From Mycoemilia scoparia (Eukaryota > Kickxellomycota > Kickxellomycetes > Kickxellales > Kickxellaceae): 64,000 bases of DNA. The translations under genes and the position numbers were made by a program. The notes below the pieces were generated by a model. It was not told where the DNA came from, ran no database searches, and worked only from the letters and a program-made list of their open reading frames with translations. Location of the stretch: contig JANBPU010000035.1 in the NCBI GenBank assembly GCA_027575805.1, positions 45,745 to 109,744 on the forward strand, read 5' to 3'. Position 1 is the stretch's first letter; each line of letters begins with the position of its first letter. Shown here piece by piece: positions 41,803 to 52,648 of this stretch.

Positions 41803-43530
41803 ATGTTTCAGGGAAATTATGGTGGGTACGGTCAAGGCCATAATAATGGCCAAGGCAATTACGACCAGGGCTATAATGATGACAATGGGCAGAGGGGCTT
41901 CGAGCAAGGGCAGGGCAATTACTACCCACCCCCTCCTCCACCCCCTCCTAATGGATTTTCTCAAATGCCTGGCAATGACAACTATCAATCCCACTATGAC
42001 AGCAGAGGACCTCCACCACCACCACCACCACCTCACCACCAAGGCAGCTACTACGATCAACAGTATGACAACAGAGGCCCGCCACCACCACCGCCACCAC
42101 CAAATCACGGCAGCTTTTACCAGCAACAACCACCTCTCCCCCCAAGAGGCAATGGCGGAGACATGTACGGAATGCCAGCACCACCTCCCCCACCACACCA
42201 CCAAGGAGGCAGTCCATTCGGCTCTCCACCAATGAACTATAATCACCAGCCTTCACCCCATCCACCTGGACACAACTATGGATACCAGGATAACAGAGAC
42301 TACCAAGGCTATTCTCAGTCGCAGCCACCACCACCTGCATACAGCCAGACAAATTATGGCGGAAATGACAATGGGAATTGGGGAGCCATGGTCCCAACAG
42401 GTGGCGTTCAGGTATTCCACCCAGACCTTACCCAGTACTCTTTCACAGGAATGGACTTCCCCTCTGTGGACAACTATTCGCCTCCACCCCCACCTCCAAA
42501 TGACCCTTACTACTCCCCCGGCCAGCCTAGCCATGGAAACATAGCAGAATACAACAATGTACCCGGCATATTCCAGCAGCAGTCCGAGAACATTCAGTTG
42601 TCGAATTGCCTTGGTAGAAAGCGAGCCTTGCTCATTGGTATCAATTACATAGACACGCCAAAGCATCGTCTGCGCGGCTGTATCAATGATGTCCATAACA
42701 TAAAGCAATTCCTAATCGAGCACTTTAGGTTCAAGGAGAGCGACATGGTGATCCTTACCGACGACCAGAAAAACCCCAATCGCATTCCCAACTACGACAA
42801 CATCATCAGGGCTATGAAATGGCTCGTGGCCGATGCCCGCATGAACGACTCCTTCTTCTTCCACTACTCTGGCCACGGAACCACGGTCAAAGACAAGAGT
42901 GGCGATGAGATCGATGGCAACGACGAGGTCATCTGCCCCAGCGACTTCACCGACCCCAGAAAGGGTTACATCCTCGATGACACTATGAATGACATCATGG
43001 TTAAGAACTTGCCGCCTGGAGTACGGCTGACCGCTATCTTCGACTGCTGCCACTCCGCCACAGCACTCGACCTTCCCTTCATGTACGATCACACCGGCAA
43101 GCTGAAGAACGACAATGCAGTATCCCTGGCCGGAAAATCGCTGAAGAGCCATATTGAGGGGGCGCTTAGTACGGGCGATCTTGCTGGAGTGGTAAGCGGC
43201 ATCTTCTCCTCTGCCCAGACGCTTCTGACTGCCGACAAAAAGATTGAGCAGGCCCGGCAGATGAAATCGAGCATGGGCGACGTTATCATGTTCTCAGGGT
43301 GCAAGGACACCCAGACTTCTGCTGATGTCAAGTCGGCCGGGGCTGATGATCTGAAGTTCGTTGGCGCAATGAGCCACGCCTTTATCGAAAGCATCAATGC
43401 CAACCCGCACCAGACATACGTCCAGCTTCTGCAGGACATCAGAAGAAAACTGAAGCAAAAAAATTACACGCAGATCCCTCAGCTCAGCAGCGGAAGGATG
43501 ATGAACATGAACACAATCTTTATTATGTAG
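41803..43530 (+). CDS. MCA1: Type I metacaspase with Pro/Gln/Gly-rich prodomain, 575 aa
   Basis: Calcium-activated cysteine peptidase cutting after Arg/Lys, linked to stress, protein-aggregate clearance and cell death in fungi. Residues 1-265 are a low-complexity prodomain: GYGQG repeats, then several polyproline runs and YSPPPPPPND segments. The caspase-like p20 region starts at RKRALLIGINYIDTPKHRLRG. The catalytic dyad is H358 (HYSGHG) and C416 (FDCCHSATALDLPF); conserved acidic loops (SGDEIDGNDEVICPSDF) are present. The p10 region runs to the C-terminus (MFSGCKDTQTSADV, GAMSHAFIESI). The start at 41803 lies immediately before TTTCAGGG, which looks like a splice acceptor, so a short upstream first exon cannot be excluded. 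Yeast Yca1 (432 aa) has a shorter prodomain. Confidence 0.93.
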   Translation: MFQGNYGGYGQGHNNGQGNYDQGYNDDNGQRGFEQGQGNYYPPPPPPPPNGFSQMPGNDNYQSHYDSRGPPPPPPPPHHQGSYYDQQYDNRGPPPPPPPPNHGSFYQQQPPLPPRGNGGDMYGMPAPPPPPHHQGGSPFGSPPMNYNHQPSPHPPGHNYGYQDNRDYQGYSQSQPPPPAYSQTNYGGNDNGNWGAMVPTGGVQVFHPDLTQYSFTGMDFPSVDNYSPPPPPPNDPYYSPGQPSHGNIAEYNNVPGIFQQQSENIQLSNCLGRKRALLIGINYIDTPKHRLRGCINDVHNIKQFLIEHFRFKESDMVILTDDQKNPNRIPNYDNIIRAMKWLVADARMNDSFFFHYSGHGTTVKDKSGDEIDGNDEVICPSDFTDPRKGYILDDTMNDIMVKNLPPGVRLTAIFDCCHSATALDLPFMYDHTGKLKNDNAVSLAGKSLKSHIEGALSTGDLAGVVSGIFSSAQTLLTADKKIEQARQMKSSMGDVIMFSGCKDTQTSADVKSAGADDLKFVGAMSHAFIESINANPHQTYVQLLQDIRRKLKQKNYTQIPQLSSGRMMNMNTIFIM

Positions 43531-44316
43531 TTTTCAAGAATACCTTATATCCGTTTCTAATGATGTTATCAATTCAAATAAACACTGCTATCAAGCCGAT
43601 GCGGCCATCCATTGCACACCCGTTTATCACATAGAGCTGGACGCCGGCATGCCCAGTGCCCAGATGCTCCGTAGGTCCTTACCCGTTTGCCCAAAGGTAA
43701 GACAAGTTTGCAAACATTTCAAGTGACAATAGCTCATCGGCAGACAAGGCGCGCCTATCATCTTCTTGGAATGGCCCAGTGCCATTCGCCTGTCGCAATG
43801 GTAGAACATTCTACGATGTATATACCACACATTGTTCATGTAGGATTGGGCGGCAAAGGCGGAGGAGACTGCTGGGGATCACACTGTGGCTGGCTGCGGA
43901 GCCATGGTTTGCCACAAAGAGAAGACCTGTTGCGCCAATCAGATGGCGCAAGGAACGCAAAATCGTCTCTTACCGGTCATCACTATCGCTTAGAAAAAAT
44001 CTTGTAGGTTAATGCAGATGTTGTCGGGGCGAGGCCATAGCCTATACTTTGAGTAACTGGACCCACCGGGTAACACTAACAGCCAGGCACAGGCAATAAG
44101 CACATGGCGGCCTATCCCTAGAGCACGCCTTCAAAAGCTCTGGCTACTCAGGTTCTGCATTATAAAGGGATGTCTTCTGCCGCTGAACGCGGGGCCAGCC
44201 AACCAGGATTCCCTTCACCGCCACCAACATTTTAACATTTCCAATACATATAAATACAGAATCGCGTCCTCTCTACGCCCATTCTAAAGCTAAACACATC
44301 TTTTTCCAACAGCACA
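43531..44316. other. Intergenic, ENA promoter region
   Basis: About 790 bases between metacaspase and ENA ATPase. A 106-codon open frame (43687-44007) has no family features and I do not call it. The TATA element is listed separately. Confidence 0.5.
44249..44256 (+). promoter_or_regulatory. TATA box of the ENA ATPase gene
   Basis: TATAAATA in the context ATACATATAAATACAGA, about 60 bases before the start codon at 44317, with a pyrimidine-rich stretch (CTCTCTACGCCC) following it. Confidence 0.55.
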
Positions 44317-47300
44317 ATGATTTTCAAGAAAAGGGGTTCCAGCGCAAATGTCTCTGATCAGCCACATCCCTTTCACTCTATGTCCACCCAGGAGGTCTTG
44401 GGGCACTTCACGGTCGAAACTGAAATTGGCCTGACGCCCGAAGACGTCTTGGACAGAAGGGCAGAGCACGGAACCAACGAGCTGAAGGGCGATGGCGGGG
44501 TTAGCGCACTAACGATTCTTTTCAGACAGATCGCCAATATCATGACATTGATTCTCATGGCTGCATTTGTAGGTATTATTTTCTCGGCAATTGCGCCAGC
44601 TATATTGGGTATGCAGATTACTGGATTTGTGGCTCTGACTAACAGCTGGAAAAATTCCGCTCTTTCTAGATTGTATCTTTTGTGGTAAAAGATTTCGTTG
44701 AAGGCGCTGTCATCTGCCTGGTCATTCTCACCAATGTCACCATTGGCTTTTTCCAGGAGTTCAAAGCCGAAAAGACAATGGAGTCGCTCCGAAAGATGAC
44801 CTCTCCCACCTGCAGGGTTCTTCGTGATGGCCACCAAACCGTTGTCCCAACAATGGATCTGGTGCCTGGCGATATCGTCTTTTTGCAAATGGGCGACGTG
44901 GTTGGAGCTGACTGCCGTCTCTTCGAAGTCTTCAATCTGGAGGCCGACGAGGCCCTTCTCACAGGCGAGACCCTCCCAGTAGAAAAGGAGATCGAAACCA
45001 TCGACGACACAGAGTGCCCACTTGGCGACCGCATTAATATGTGCTTCTCTAGCACAACCATTACCAAGGGCCGTGGGAAAGGAATTGTTTGCTGCACTGG
45101 AATGTCCTCTGAAGTCGGTCGCATTGCAAAAAAGCTCATGGACACCAAGCCAGCCGCAAAAACGCCTCTGCAAAAAGGGTATGTATATACAATTAGCCTG
45201 ACCATTTGCCAAAGACTGCTGGCTCTATCCTGCATTTGCAGACGGCAGGAGTCAATGGCGATAATGCGCAGCTTTATTAACCTGTGATTCTGCCTGTCCC
45301 CCTGTGTGTGGCTATATAGAATGTACCGCATGTCATGGGTTCTTCTTGGGATCGCTATCCTATTGATTATAATCGTCTTTGCTGCAAACAAGTTTAAGAT
45401 CAACACTGACGTCGCACTGTACGCAATTTCCCTGGCAATTGCCACCATCCCATCTGGGATGATCGCTGTTGTGACTCTGACCATGGCACTTGCTGTTCGC
45501 CAGCTCACAAAGCAGCGCGCACTGGTCCGCCAGCTCGTAGCCCTCGAGAATCTCGGGTCTGTCACCCACATTTGCTCGGACAAGACTGGAACACTGACCC
45601 AGTCAAAGATGGTGCTTGTGAGAGCCTGGCTGCCCGGATGCGGCTACCACTATGTCGGTGGCATAGGCTTTGAGCCCGTAGGCGACGTTAGGCATGATCC
45701 TCAGGAAGGCAACGCTCTTGAGAGCAAGCGCCGGTCGCAAATTCCCGTGTTGGCCCCAGAGGACTTTAAGCCTTCGTTCAAGTGGCTGGCTCAGGCTGCT
45801 TCTCTGTGCAACATGTCGGAGATTAAGCAGGACCAGCACACCGACGAGTGGTTTGGAATCGGCGATCCAACAGAAATTGCCCTTCAAGTATTCGCATCGA
45901 AACTCAAGATGGGAAAGCCCGCCCTTACAGGCAAAGATGGGAGCTGGACACTTGTCAGCGAGTTCCCCTTCGACTCTGCAATCAAGCGTATGAGCGTCAT
46001 CGCAAGACATGGTGAGCTTGGCGAGTTCGTCTTTACAAAGGGCGCTACAGAGCGTATTGTCCAGCGCTGCACTGCAATACTCCAAAGCGATGGCCAGCAT
46101 ACACCCATCAGCCAAACTGAGCTTTTGGACTTTTTGGCTCCCGTTGTCGACGAAATGGCCCGCGACGGCCTTCGTGTTCTTTCTCTTGCCTATCGGCCAT
46201 TAAAAGACTCTGAGGACAGTATAGATGATGCCAGCAACCGCGATTCCGTTGAAAAAGACCTTGTGTTTATTGGACTCGCCGGTATTTATGACCCTCCTCG
46301 CCCAGAATCACTACCCAGCGTCGAGACATGCTATCAGGCAGGCATTGCTGTAACAATGCTGACTGGTGATCATCCAGCTACGGCCAGGTCAATTGCCCAC
46401 CAGGTCGGTATCCTGCCAAACATTGACAGTGAGGTTGATGAGAAGAACAAGGAGCTAACCAGCGAAGAGCTCGAGATGCTCAAGCCCACCGTAATGACAG
46501 CCAAAGAGTTCGACGCAATGACTGAAGAAGAAATCGACGCCCTCCCTCACTTGCCCAATGTCATTGCTAGATGCAGTCCCGATACAAAGGTAAAAATGAT
46601 AGAGGCGCTCCACAGGAGAGGGGCTGTAGTTGGCATGACCGGCGATGGAACCAACGACTCTCCCTCTCTGAAGCTCGCTGATATCGGTGTTGCCATGGGA
46701 ACTGGCAGCGACGTAGCCAAACAGGTATGTGTAATTTGATATGAATAGTCTACGCAAAATGTTTGGAGATTTTATATCTCATATGGGTTGTTAATATTAA
46801 GGGCCAAGCTTTACCAGCAGGCCAGTAGTTTCAACTCGCATGTTGGCCAAACCTATATTATCGCTGATAATATTAATTTAGCCCCTCAAAAACAATTACC
46901 CATATTCCAGAAGCAACCAATACTTATATTTATGTATGCTCATAATAGGCATCTGAAATTATCCTCACTGATGACAACTTTGCCACAATTGTTACATCAA
47001 TTCGCGAGGGCCGTCGTGTATTTAATAACCTCCAGAGATGCTGCATGACGCTCATTTCTGGTAATGTGGGCGAAGTTGTTCCTTTGATCATAGGCTTGGC
47101 TTTCCGAGATTCAGCTGGCCACGATATATTCCCGTTATCCCCCGTAGCCATTCTGGTCAATCTTCTTCTCACCAGTACTCCCCCGGCTGTAGCCATTGGT
47201 ATGGAAAAGGCTGCACCTGACCTCATGGACCAGCCACCACGATCGAAGTCTCAAGGCCTGTATACAAAGGAGGCCATTGTTGATATTGCGTACTATGGAT

Positions 47301-47851
47301 TCGTTGTTGGTCTACTTGGATCCATGGACTTTTGGCTGGCCCTGGATGTTGTCAATGGAAAGAATCAGGGTATAGACTGTAACGAAAAATACTCCGAGGA
47401 ATGCGACAAGGTGTTCCGTGCTCGCGGCTGTCTCTTCACAACGCTGACCATCCTCATTATTCTCTTGACCTTCAACTTCCGTCACCTCCGCCGCCGTCTC
47501 TGGTTCTCTATGTCCGAGCTCAAGCGGTGCAGGGACAACAGGTTCCTCCTGTACGGATCACTTGTTGGTATAATCATCGCAGTCCTTGCACTCTACATCC
47601 CAGGCCTCAACACTGCTGTGTTCAAGCACAAGGGCATCGGCTGGGAGTGGGGCCTTGTCATCAAGTCTATATTTGTATTTATTGTACTAAGTGACCTGTG
47701 GAAGACTATGAAGAGCCATTTCTATCGTCCCATGCTCATCCCCACACCATTCCAGAAGGCCCTCCAAACCTATGCTCAGAAGCGTTGCGCGGCAGTTGAT
47801 CTGAATACCAGCCTGACTACCGAAACCCTTACCAACAAAGCAAAGGTTTAG
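44317..47851 (+). CDS. ENA1: ENA-type Na+/K+ P-type ATPase (P-IID), 1022 aa
   Basis: Plasma-membrane pump that exports sodium (and potassium) at high salt or alkaline pH. Exons 44317-44568, 44670-45178, 45320-46724 and 46949-47851 close at exactly 1023 codons. Motifs: N-terminal LTPEDVLDRRAEHGTNEL; actuator LLTGETLPVEKEIE; M4 IATIPSGMIAVVTLTMALAV; phosphorylation site ICSDKTGTLTQ with D341; nucleotide-binding KGATERI; MLTGDHPATARSIAHQVGI; hinge MTGDGTNDSPSLKLADIG; and the C-terminal membrane part with FNNLQRCCM and NLLLTSTPPAVAIG. The IPS in M4 and the overall length are those of fungal type IID pumps. The intron 1 donor is the GTAGGT after GCATTT, since it restores the normal M1-M2 spacing. 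Intron 3 (46725-46948) carries an A2 miniature element. Such genes are commonly salt- and calcineurin-regulated; no site for this is claimed. Confidence 0.93.
46780..46905 (+). repeat. A2 miniature element inside ENA intron 3
   Basis: Left end CATATGGGTTGTTAATATTA, right end CCTCAAAAACAATTACCCAT. The core has TTTACCAGCAGGCCAGTAGT, TTCAACTCGCATGTTGGCC and TTATCGCTGATAATATTAAT. It makes up more than half of a 224-base intron whose neighbours are 101 and 141 bases. Confidence 0.8.
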
Positions 47852-48104
47852 AGATGCACACATATACACACATACACACATAGTGCCGGCATAGCGCCAT
47901 GAGCTGTCTGATGGCACAATCTCTATCACAGGCTAACTCCTTACCAATCAGTTTAGATAGTATTTTTAGATTATTCATAGAAAACATTGAGTCATAAATG
48001 AGTTTTTGCTTTTAACATCGCTTTTTATCAATTAAAACACTGAACAACATTGAAATAAATCCTTGATATAAATTTGTCTATTTACTTTCCCTCTTTCTAT
48101 CTAC
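47852..48104. other. Convergent 3' region between ENA and NDUFA11-like genes
   Basis: Short AT-rich gap with a CACATA run just after the ENA stop and AATAAA-like signals on both strands. Nothing else seen. Confidence 0.5.
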
Positions 48105-48744
48105 TTAGGGAGACTCACTGCGAGACAAGAACTCTTTTCTGCGCTGCTCACGCTCTTCTGGAGATAGGGCTGTAAGTTTAGCATTTATACCACCAGAGTA
48201 ATCATAGACTCCCATTGTCCCGCCGATGAATAGGCACGAGCCAACAGCAGCTGGGAATGATCTCTCTAAATGCGATAAAATTATATGTGGTGGCGATATT
48301 GAAATATGTCTGGTAGTTATAATCTAGTGTGATATAGAAATGCTATATGGATCGGTCATGGCTTACTTTTGATACCGGCAATGAAACCAGCAGCACATCC
48401 TGCGGTGGCAGAGTTGATATAGTCGCTCTTTCCGCGATATTGGGCGAGAGCACATTCAGTGCCAGCAAAAATTCCGCCCATTGCAGCTATTTACAAAATT
48501 GGTGTAGCAAAATGTTAATTTCTCCCCCCTCAGACATTTGAAATATACCTGCTGTCGTGCTGTAATTAGAAACGAAGCACATACCCATATAGCCGATGGT
48601 ACTTCCTGTGCGTGTAAAAATGCCCATTGCGCCGTGATTGTGAGATTGGAAGGAATTCATGGCGGCGCTGAGAACCAAGCCGATACCAGCACCCCCAAGA
48701 GTGTATTTGGCGGCGCGCTCCTGCCATGACTCGGTTTCTGACAT
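48105..48744 (-). CDS. Complex I subunit NDUFA11-like (Tim17/22/23-family fold), 146 aa
   Basis: Accessory membrane subunit of mitochondrial NADH:ubiquinone oxidoreductase. Exons on the minus strand: 48744-48585, 48486-48367, 48265-48105, total exactly 147 codons. Glycine-rich helices typical of the family: YTLGGAGIGLVLSAAMNSF, GIFTRTGSTIGYMAAMGGIF, FAGTECALAQYRGKSDYIN, SATAGCAAGFIAGIK and AVGSCLFIGGTMGVYDYSGG, followed by a charged tail (SPEEREQRRKEFLSRSESP). The AQYRGKSDYINSATAGCAAG block distinguishes it from Tim17/22/23 import proteins and fits the Neurospora 21.3b/NDUFA11 group. Its presence implies a complex I respiratory chain. Intron 1 contains an 11-base stretch flanked by AG and GT that would break the frame if spliced in. 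Confidence 0.83.
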
Positions 48745-49352
48745 TTTGAATTGGCGTAAATGTATATAATCAGCAAAAGTACAAATATAAAGTGGAGACT
48801 AGAAAACTCAAAGATCAGGCCCAATAATACCATATCGCAAAAGTCGCTGTTGTAGTTGCGGCTTCTCTGATAATCAAAAAGGGGGAAATAATCCCATAGG
48901 GGCGTGATCTGATGATCTATCTGATTAATCACAAGCCTCTGCTTTAGCCGCCAAAAAATGCTAGCAACACTACCTTGTGTTGCTTTTTGAAGAGAGAATT
49001 GCAGCGATAAAGGGCTGAATTTAGCATTGAAACGGTTCTGGAAGAAAGGACAAATCAGTTTGTTTAGTAAAAGCAAAGCTGCCGAAAAAGGTCTGAAGCA
49101 AACAAAAGGTTCATCAGGCAATGTACATCCATAGAGGCAGAAAAACACCCATCCCAAGATGGGCTACAGGATCACTACTGGGCTGGAATGAGAATTGCCA
49201 CGAATGCAAGACTTCTTGCAAAAGATTATGCCCTAGAATGCTCCTAGGCAACTCAACCCCTCAATCGGACTGATTGTCGCAGACGCCCTTCTCTTACTAG
49301 GGAAGGGTAAAGATCACATGCGCTCTCCTGTTAGATACAATATGCTATACCA

Positions 49353-49456
49353 ACATGGGTCATGATTTTTGGAGGGTGCCTTTTGGTGGCCGGCGATTAT
49401 AGGGGCAATCACAATTGATTATCAAACATTCACCCTTCAAAAACAATCTCCCATAT
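49353..49456 (+). repeat. A1 foldback miniature element
   Basis: Left end ACATGGGTCATGATTTTTGG, right end CCTTCAAAAACAATCTCCCA. The core is GGGTGCCTTTTGGTGGCCGG, CGATTATAGGGGCAATCACA. The central AAATG region is partly lost. Confidence 0.78.
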
Positions 49457-49617
49457 ATTGCACTTGCCTATTAATAGGAATGAATTTTATCGCAAGTAGA
49501 CTATATGCTCTCACATTGTAGTTTGCATTCACCATACAAGCTGACCCTTATACTTTGGACAAGGTTGCAATAGAATATAGAATAGCTTTGATATAATAGG
49601 ACTGCAATTGGCAGGTT

Positions 49618-49745
49618 CTTCATCAAAAGGGAACAATCCTGTACCCCCATACATTCAGCAAATTTGGCCCATAAGTCATACATTTTAGGATAGGACTGGA
49701 GAAGCTATGCTAGTACACTTCTAGTGAAGACTGCCAATTGATCAG
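49618..49745 (+). repeat. B-family repeat, diverged copy
   Basis: Contains AAAAGGGAACAATCCTGTAC, CCCATACATTCAGCAAATTT, GTCATACATTTTAGG and TAGTGAAGACTGCCAATTGA. About 160 bases from the A1 copy, not nested in it. Confidence 0.62.
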
Positions 49746-50051
49746 GTTAGTAAACCTCAAATGGTGCAGTCCAATATTCCCTGCTCTAATTATGGTGTCG
49801 ATTTAATCTTTAATATTATTAAGCAATAAATTGTTAAGTAAGAGTATATGACGATAGTGCATCAATGCTAGTAAATAGCATACTCATCAACAGAACCAAA
49901 CAGTGACGATTTTTTTGCTCTTTTTGCCTTGTCGTGGCTCTAATTTTCATTTTTCTCTGGTCTGCTTCTGTTTCTTACAACTTTGTATTTCTATTAAAAT
50001 CGAGTCATTTTTGGACCACTTACATACCTATAAACACATATATATTGTAAA

Positions 50052-51973
50052 ATGAGGCAGGCGAAATCTAATGCAATAAAAGGATCCCAAACAAAAATTC
50101 CCAACAGCAAAAAGGTATCTCCAGGGCAGGAAAAAAACAGGCGACAAAAAATAATTGATGAGAGCCGGCGGGCGCGAGAGAGCTATGAGCGGCTTAGCAT
50201 GGTTTGGAGAGAAAAGCTCTGCAGTCCAGTTGCAGAATCCACGCTTCAGCAAGCAGTAAGTGGACAAACAGTACTATGCTATGTAGTGGAGGCACAAAGT
50301 AATATGAGAGAAAACAAAACTTATAGGCACAATACCTGACACCTGAGGATTACAGCGAGGTTACTGCCGAGCGTACAGCGATGGGGTTCTGTGGATACCC
50401 ACTATGTGAGCAAAAAATCGAGGTATGGTTGGAGCGCCTGATCTGCAAGTACACATTCGGCCCTGCGCCATCCATTTTCCATATGTCTCATGACGCCTTT
50501 CTTTTTCAACAATGGTCTGTAGAGTGGCGATAAAGAATTCCTCATCTCGCTTCGGGAGAGAAAGGTGTGCCGGAATGACGGCATGTCCCAGTTCTGTTCT
50601 CGATTGTGCTCTGTGGCTTCTAAATTCTATGCTGGGCAGCTCTCCATTGACCCGCTTTACTTGAGAGCACGGGATGGTCGGTACAACGTGGAGATTGTAC
50701 CACTAAAAAGCAAAGGATCAAGGTTAGTTTTGGCCATCTTCTGACCTGTTCGACTTTCCTGTATACTGGATTATAAGGCATATTTGATGCATTAATGCCA
50801 TATCTTGTGTGTTCTTATTCTCAATTCTTTAAAAAAGCAGCAGCAATGATCCACAGCAAGTGCTGGCTGATGGTACTGACCAGAGCCCGGAGTCCTGGTA
50901 TATTAACAAACTTTTGAAGAATCTCACAATATCGACGCCCCCTGGGGCTGCATCACCACCGAAATTAAATATAGTAGAGCACGAGTTGTCCAATCTATCA
51001 ATCGACAACAGCAGTAGCAGTACAACCAAGAGGCCATCGAAAACACAGCATACCCGGATAGATGGCTTCAAGCCGGCATTTGTGGCTGCCAAGGCCGATG
51101 TAGCAAAGCCCAGGGCAGTAAAGCACGAGCCTCCTCCTGCAGGAGATATACCGGGATCAGCCCCAATGGCAAGAAAGGGCCCCGAAGATACTAGTACCAA
51201 CAATGGCCATGTGTCAGACATGGATGCAGATTCCGACTACGATGATGCAGATTATCAAATAATATCCCCGCCCCCGCTGTCGCTCTTTGCGCAGCTCTGG
51301 ATGGAGCTCGATCATATTGTCACCACAAAGTCGATTGGGCTTCTAAACCATATCGACGAGACCCGCTGCTTCCCCGACGATGCATCAAAGTATGTGCTTG
51401 TGGATCAGGATGACTCGCTTGCTCTTCGCCAGCGTATTTTTTTCGGCCGTATAGAAAAAAGGTAACATACGCCTATATGCTGCAATCTAGGCATCACCCA
51501 CCAATGTATCAACAATTTTATTAGCCAGAAGATATGTGTAATATGTTTATTCTATTGATTTATTCAGGTTAGCAGCTTTGGCAAATGCTGGAATTCTTTG
51601 CAACTTGGACCTGAGGAAAGAGATTTACCACCTTGTTACAACATTTGCCCTGGACTCGAAAACGGCCATGATGTCAGATACTAACCTTGAGTATCTGGTA
51701 GCTGCCTTTTTTGTCAGGTAACATAAATTAAACTTTATTTCTGTCCATTTCCGCAGCCATTCTCCTATCTTTTATACTAGAAGCACATATACGGCATATC
51801 TAACACGTTGGGATTCCATAATGGATGTAGCATCGCTTCCTTGATCCCATCCACAAAGAATAGCCTTGATACAGGCATAATTCTTGAGGCCGCAAACTCG
51901 GCCTCAGCAAACGGCAGCCTAACCCTATCCGAATTCGAATACCTGATGCGCAGGCTGAGAGAGCCATTCTAGA
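50052..51973 (+). CDS. RTR1: RNA polymerase II CTD phosphatase RTR1/RPAP2
   Basis: Atypical zinc-finger protein that removes phosphate from Ser5 of the polymerase II C-terminal repeat and helps polymerase import. Clear exons: 50052-50255, 50327-50422, 50523-50722, about 50841-51461 and 51568-51717. The Rtr1 finger has its full set of ligands across two exons: CGYPLC, then (after the second intron) FCSRLC, followed by the hallmark SVASKFYAGQLSIDPLYLR. Upstream lies YLTPEDYSEVTAER. Residues about 190-320 are a disordered linker, Ser/Lys/Pro-rich. The 3' end is not settled. Splicing to the CTAG acceptor at 51780 in phase gives a short end (stop near 51842). A different donor in exon 5 (after GAGTATCTG) leads into a 60-codon frame ending TGIILEAANSASANGSLTLS...REPF at 51973, which looks more protein-like. 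Confidence 0.8.
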
Positions 51974-52648
51974 ATATATTTGCTTACACACAGCCAACTA
52001 AGAAAGGTCTCTTTCGGCTAAATAGCCTCATAATAATCTGCCCAAAACAATGTTGAAATAAATTTGACATCACAAGTTGCATTATTCACTAAGCTGATAT
52101 TATTGATAATACGAATAAAAGTAAACGAGAATATGAAAGCTGGATGAAAATATATATACGACTAGCCTCGTTTGTTTTGGTAATAGCAAAGGTAGGGGGA
52201 GCTGCTGCTGCTGGGTATAGAAAATTACACGGGAGCCAGCTTTTACCTGAAAAGAAATGGTTGGATGCAGAATTATGCACAACGCTGGAGTGGGGGTTGA
52301 CACAGCGAGAGTTCATTGAACAGGTACACGATGGTGTGGATAAAACAAAGGCGTGAAGGAGGCGGTTGTTGTTGTTGTTGTGCGAACCAGAAGAATGCTT
52401 TGAGAAAAATATCAGAAAAGAAAAAACAAATATGATATATAGACAAATTACAAATATAGAAGTGGATTTTGGGTGTGTAGAGAATAAGAGAAGCGCAACT
52501 CGTGTGGGCTGAACCAAATATGTTGTAAATGAGTGCGGGGTACGGTTCAGATAAACGTGGACCGGTCCCCGGCATAAAGCCCAACACCATGTATCTCTGT
52601 CGTTGTTGAATAGCCGCCATTTGCATATCTATTAGCTGCCGTGTGATG
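51974..52648. other. Convergent 3' region of RTR1 and homeodomain gene
   Basis: About 675 bases, AT-rich in the middle, with a TTG triplet run (52364-52380). Long overlapping frames on the minus strand here (about 140-156 codons) extend from or run antisense to repetitive sequence and are not called. It may be a long 3' UTR of the homeodomain gene. Confidence 0.45.

Larger units (their letters stand above)
48745..50051. other. Divergent intergenic region with A1 and B repeats
   Basis: 1.3 kb between the NDUFA11-like and RTR1 genes. It contains the A1 copy at 49353-49456 and the B copy at 49618-49745. The left part (48760-49160) is open on the minus strand for 166 codons, but the translation is Phe/Leu-rich and lacks any family feature, so it is not called. 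Confidence 0.55.

Noticed and set aside
41790..42246. Minus-strand frame rich in Trp and Val across the metacaspase prodomain
   Set aside because: Antisense of the CCA/CCT proline runs; an artefact of low-complexity coding sequence.
43687..44007. 106-codon frame between metacaspase and ENA
   Set aside because: His/Gly-rich without any recognisable motif, overlapped by other frames; probably chance within the ENA upstream region.
44600..44669. ENA intron 1 starting at TTGG|GTATGC
   Set aside because: It breaks the frame; the donor after GCATTT (44569) keeps frame and restores the usual spacing of the first two membrane helices.
48657..49157. 166-codon minus-strand open frame upstream of the NDUFA11-like gene
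   Set aside because: It overlaps the first exon of that gene out of frame and translates to a Phe/Leu-rich sequence with no family features.
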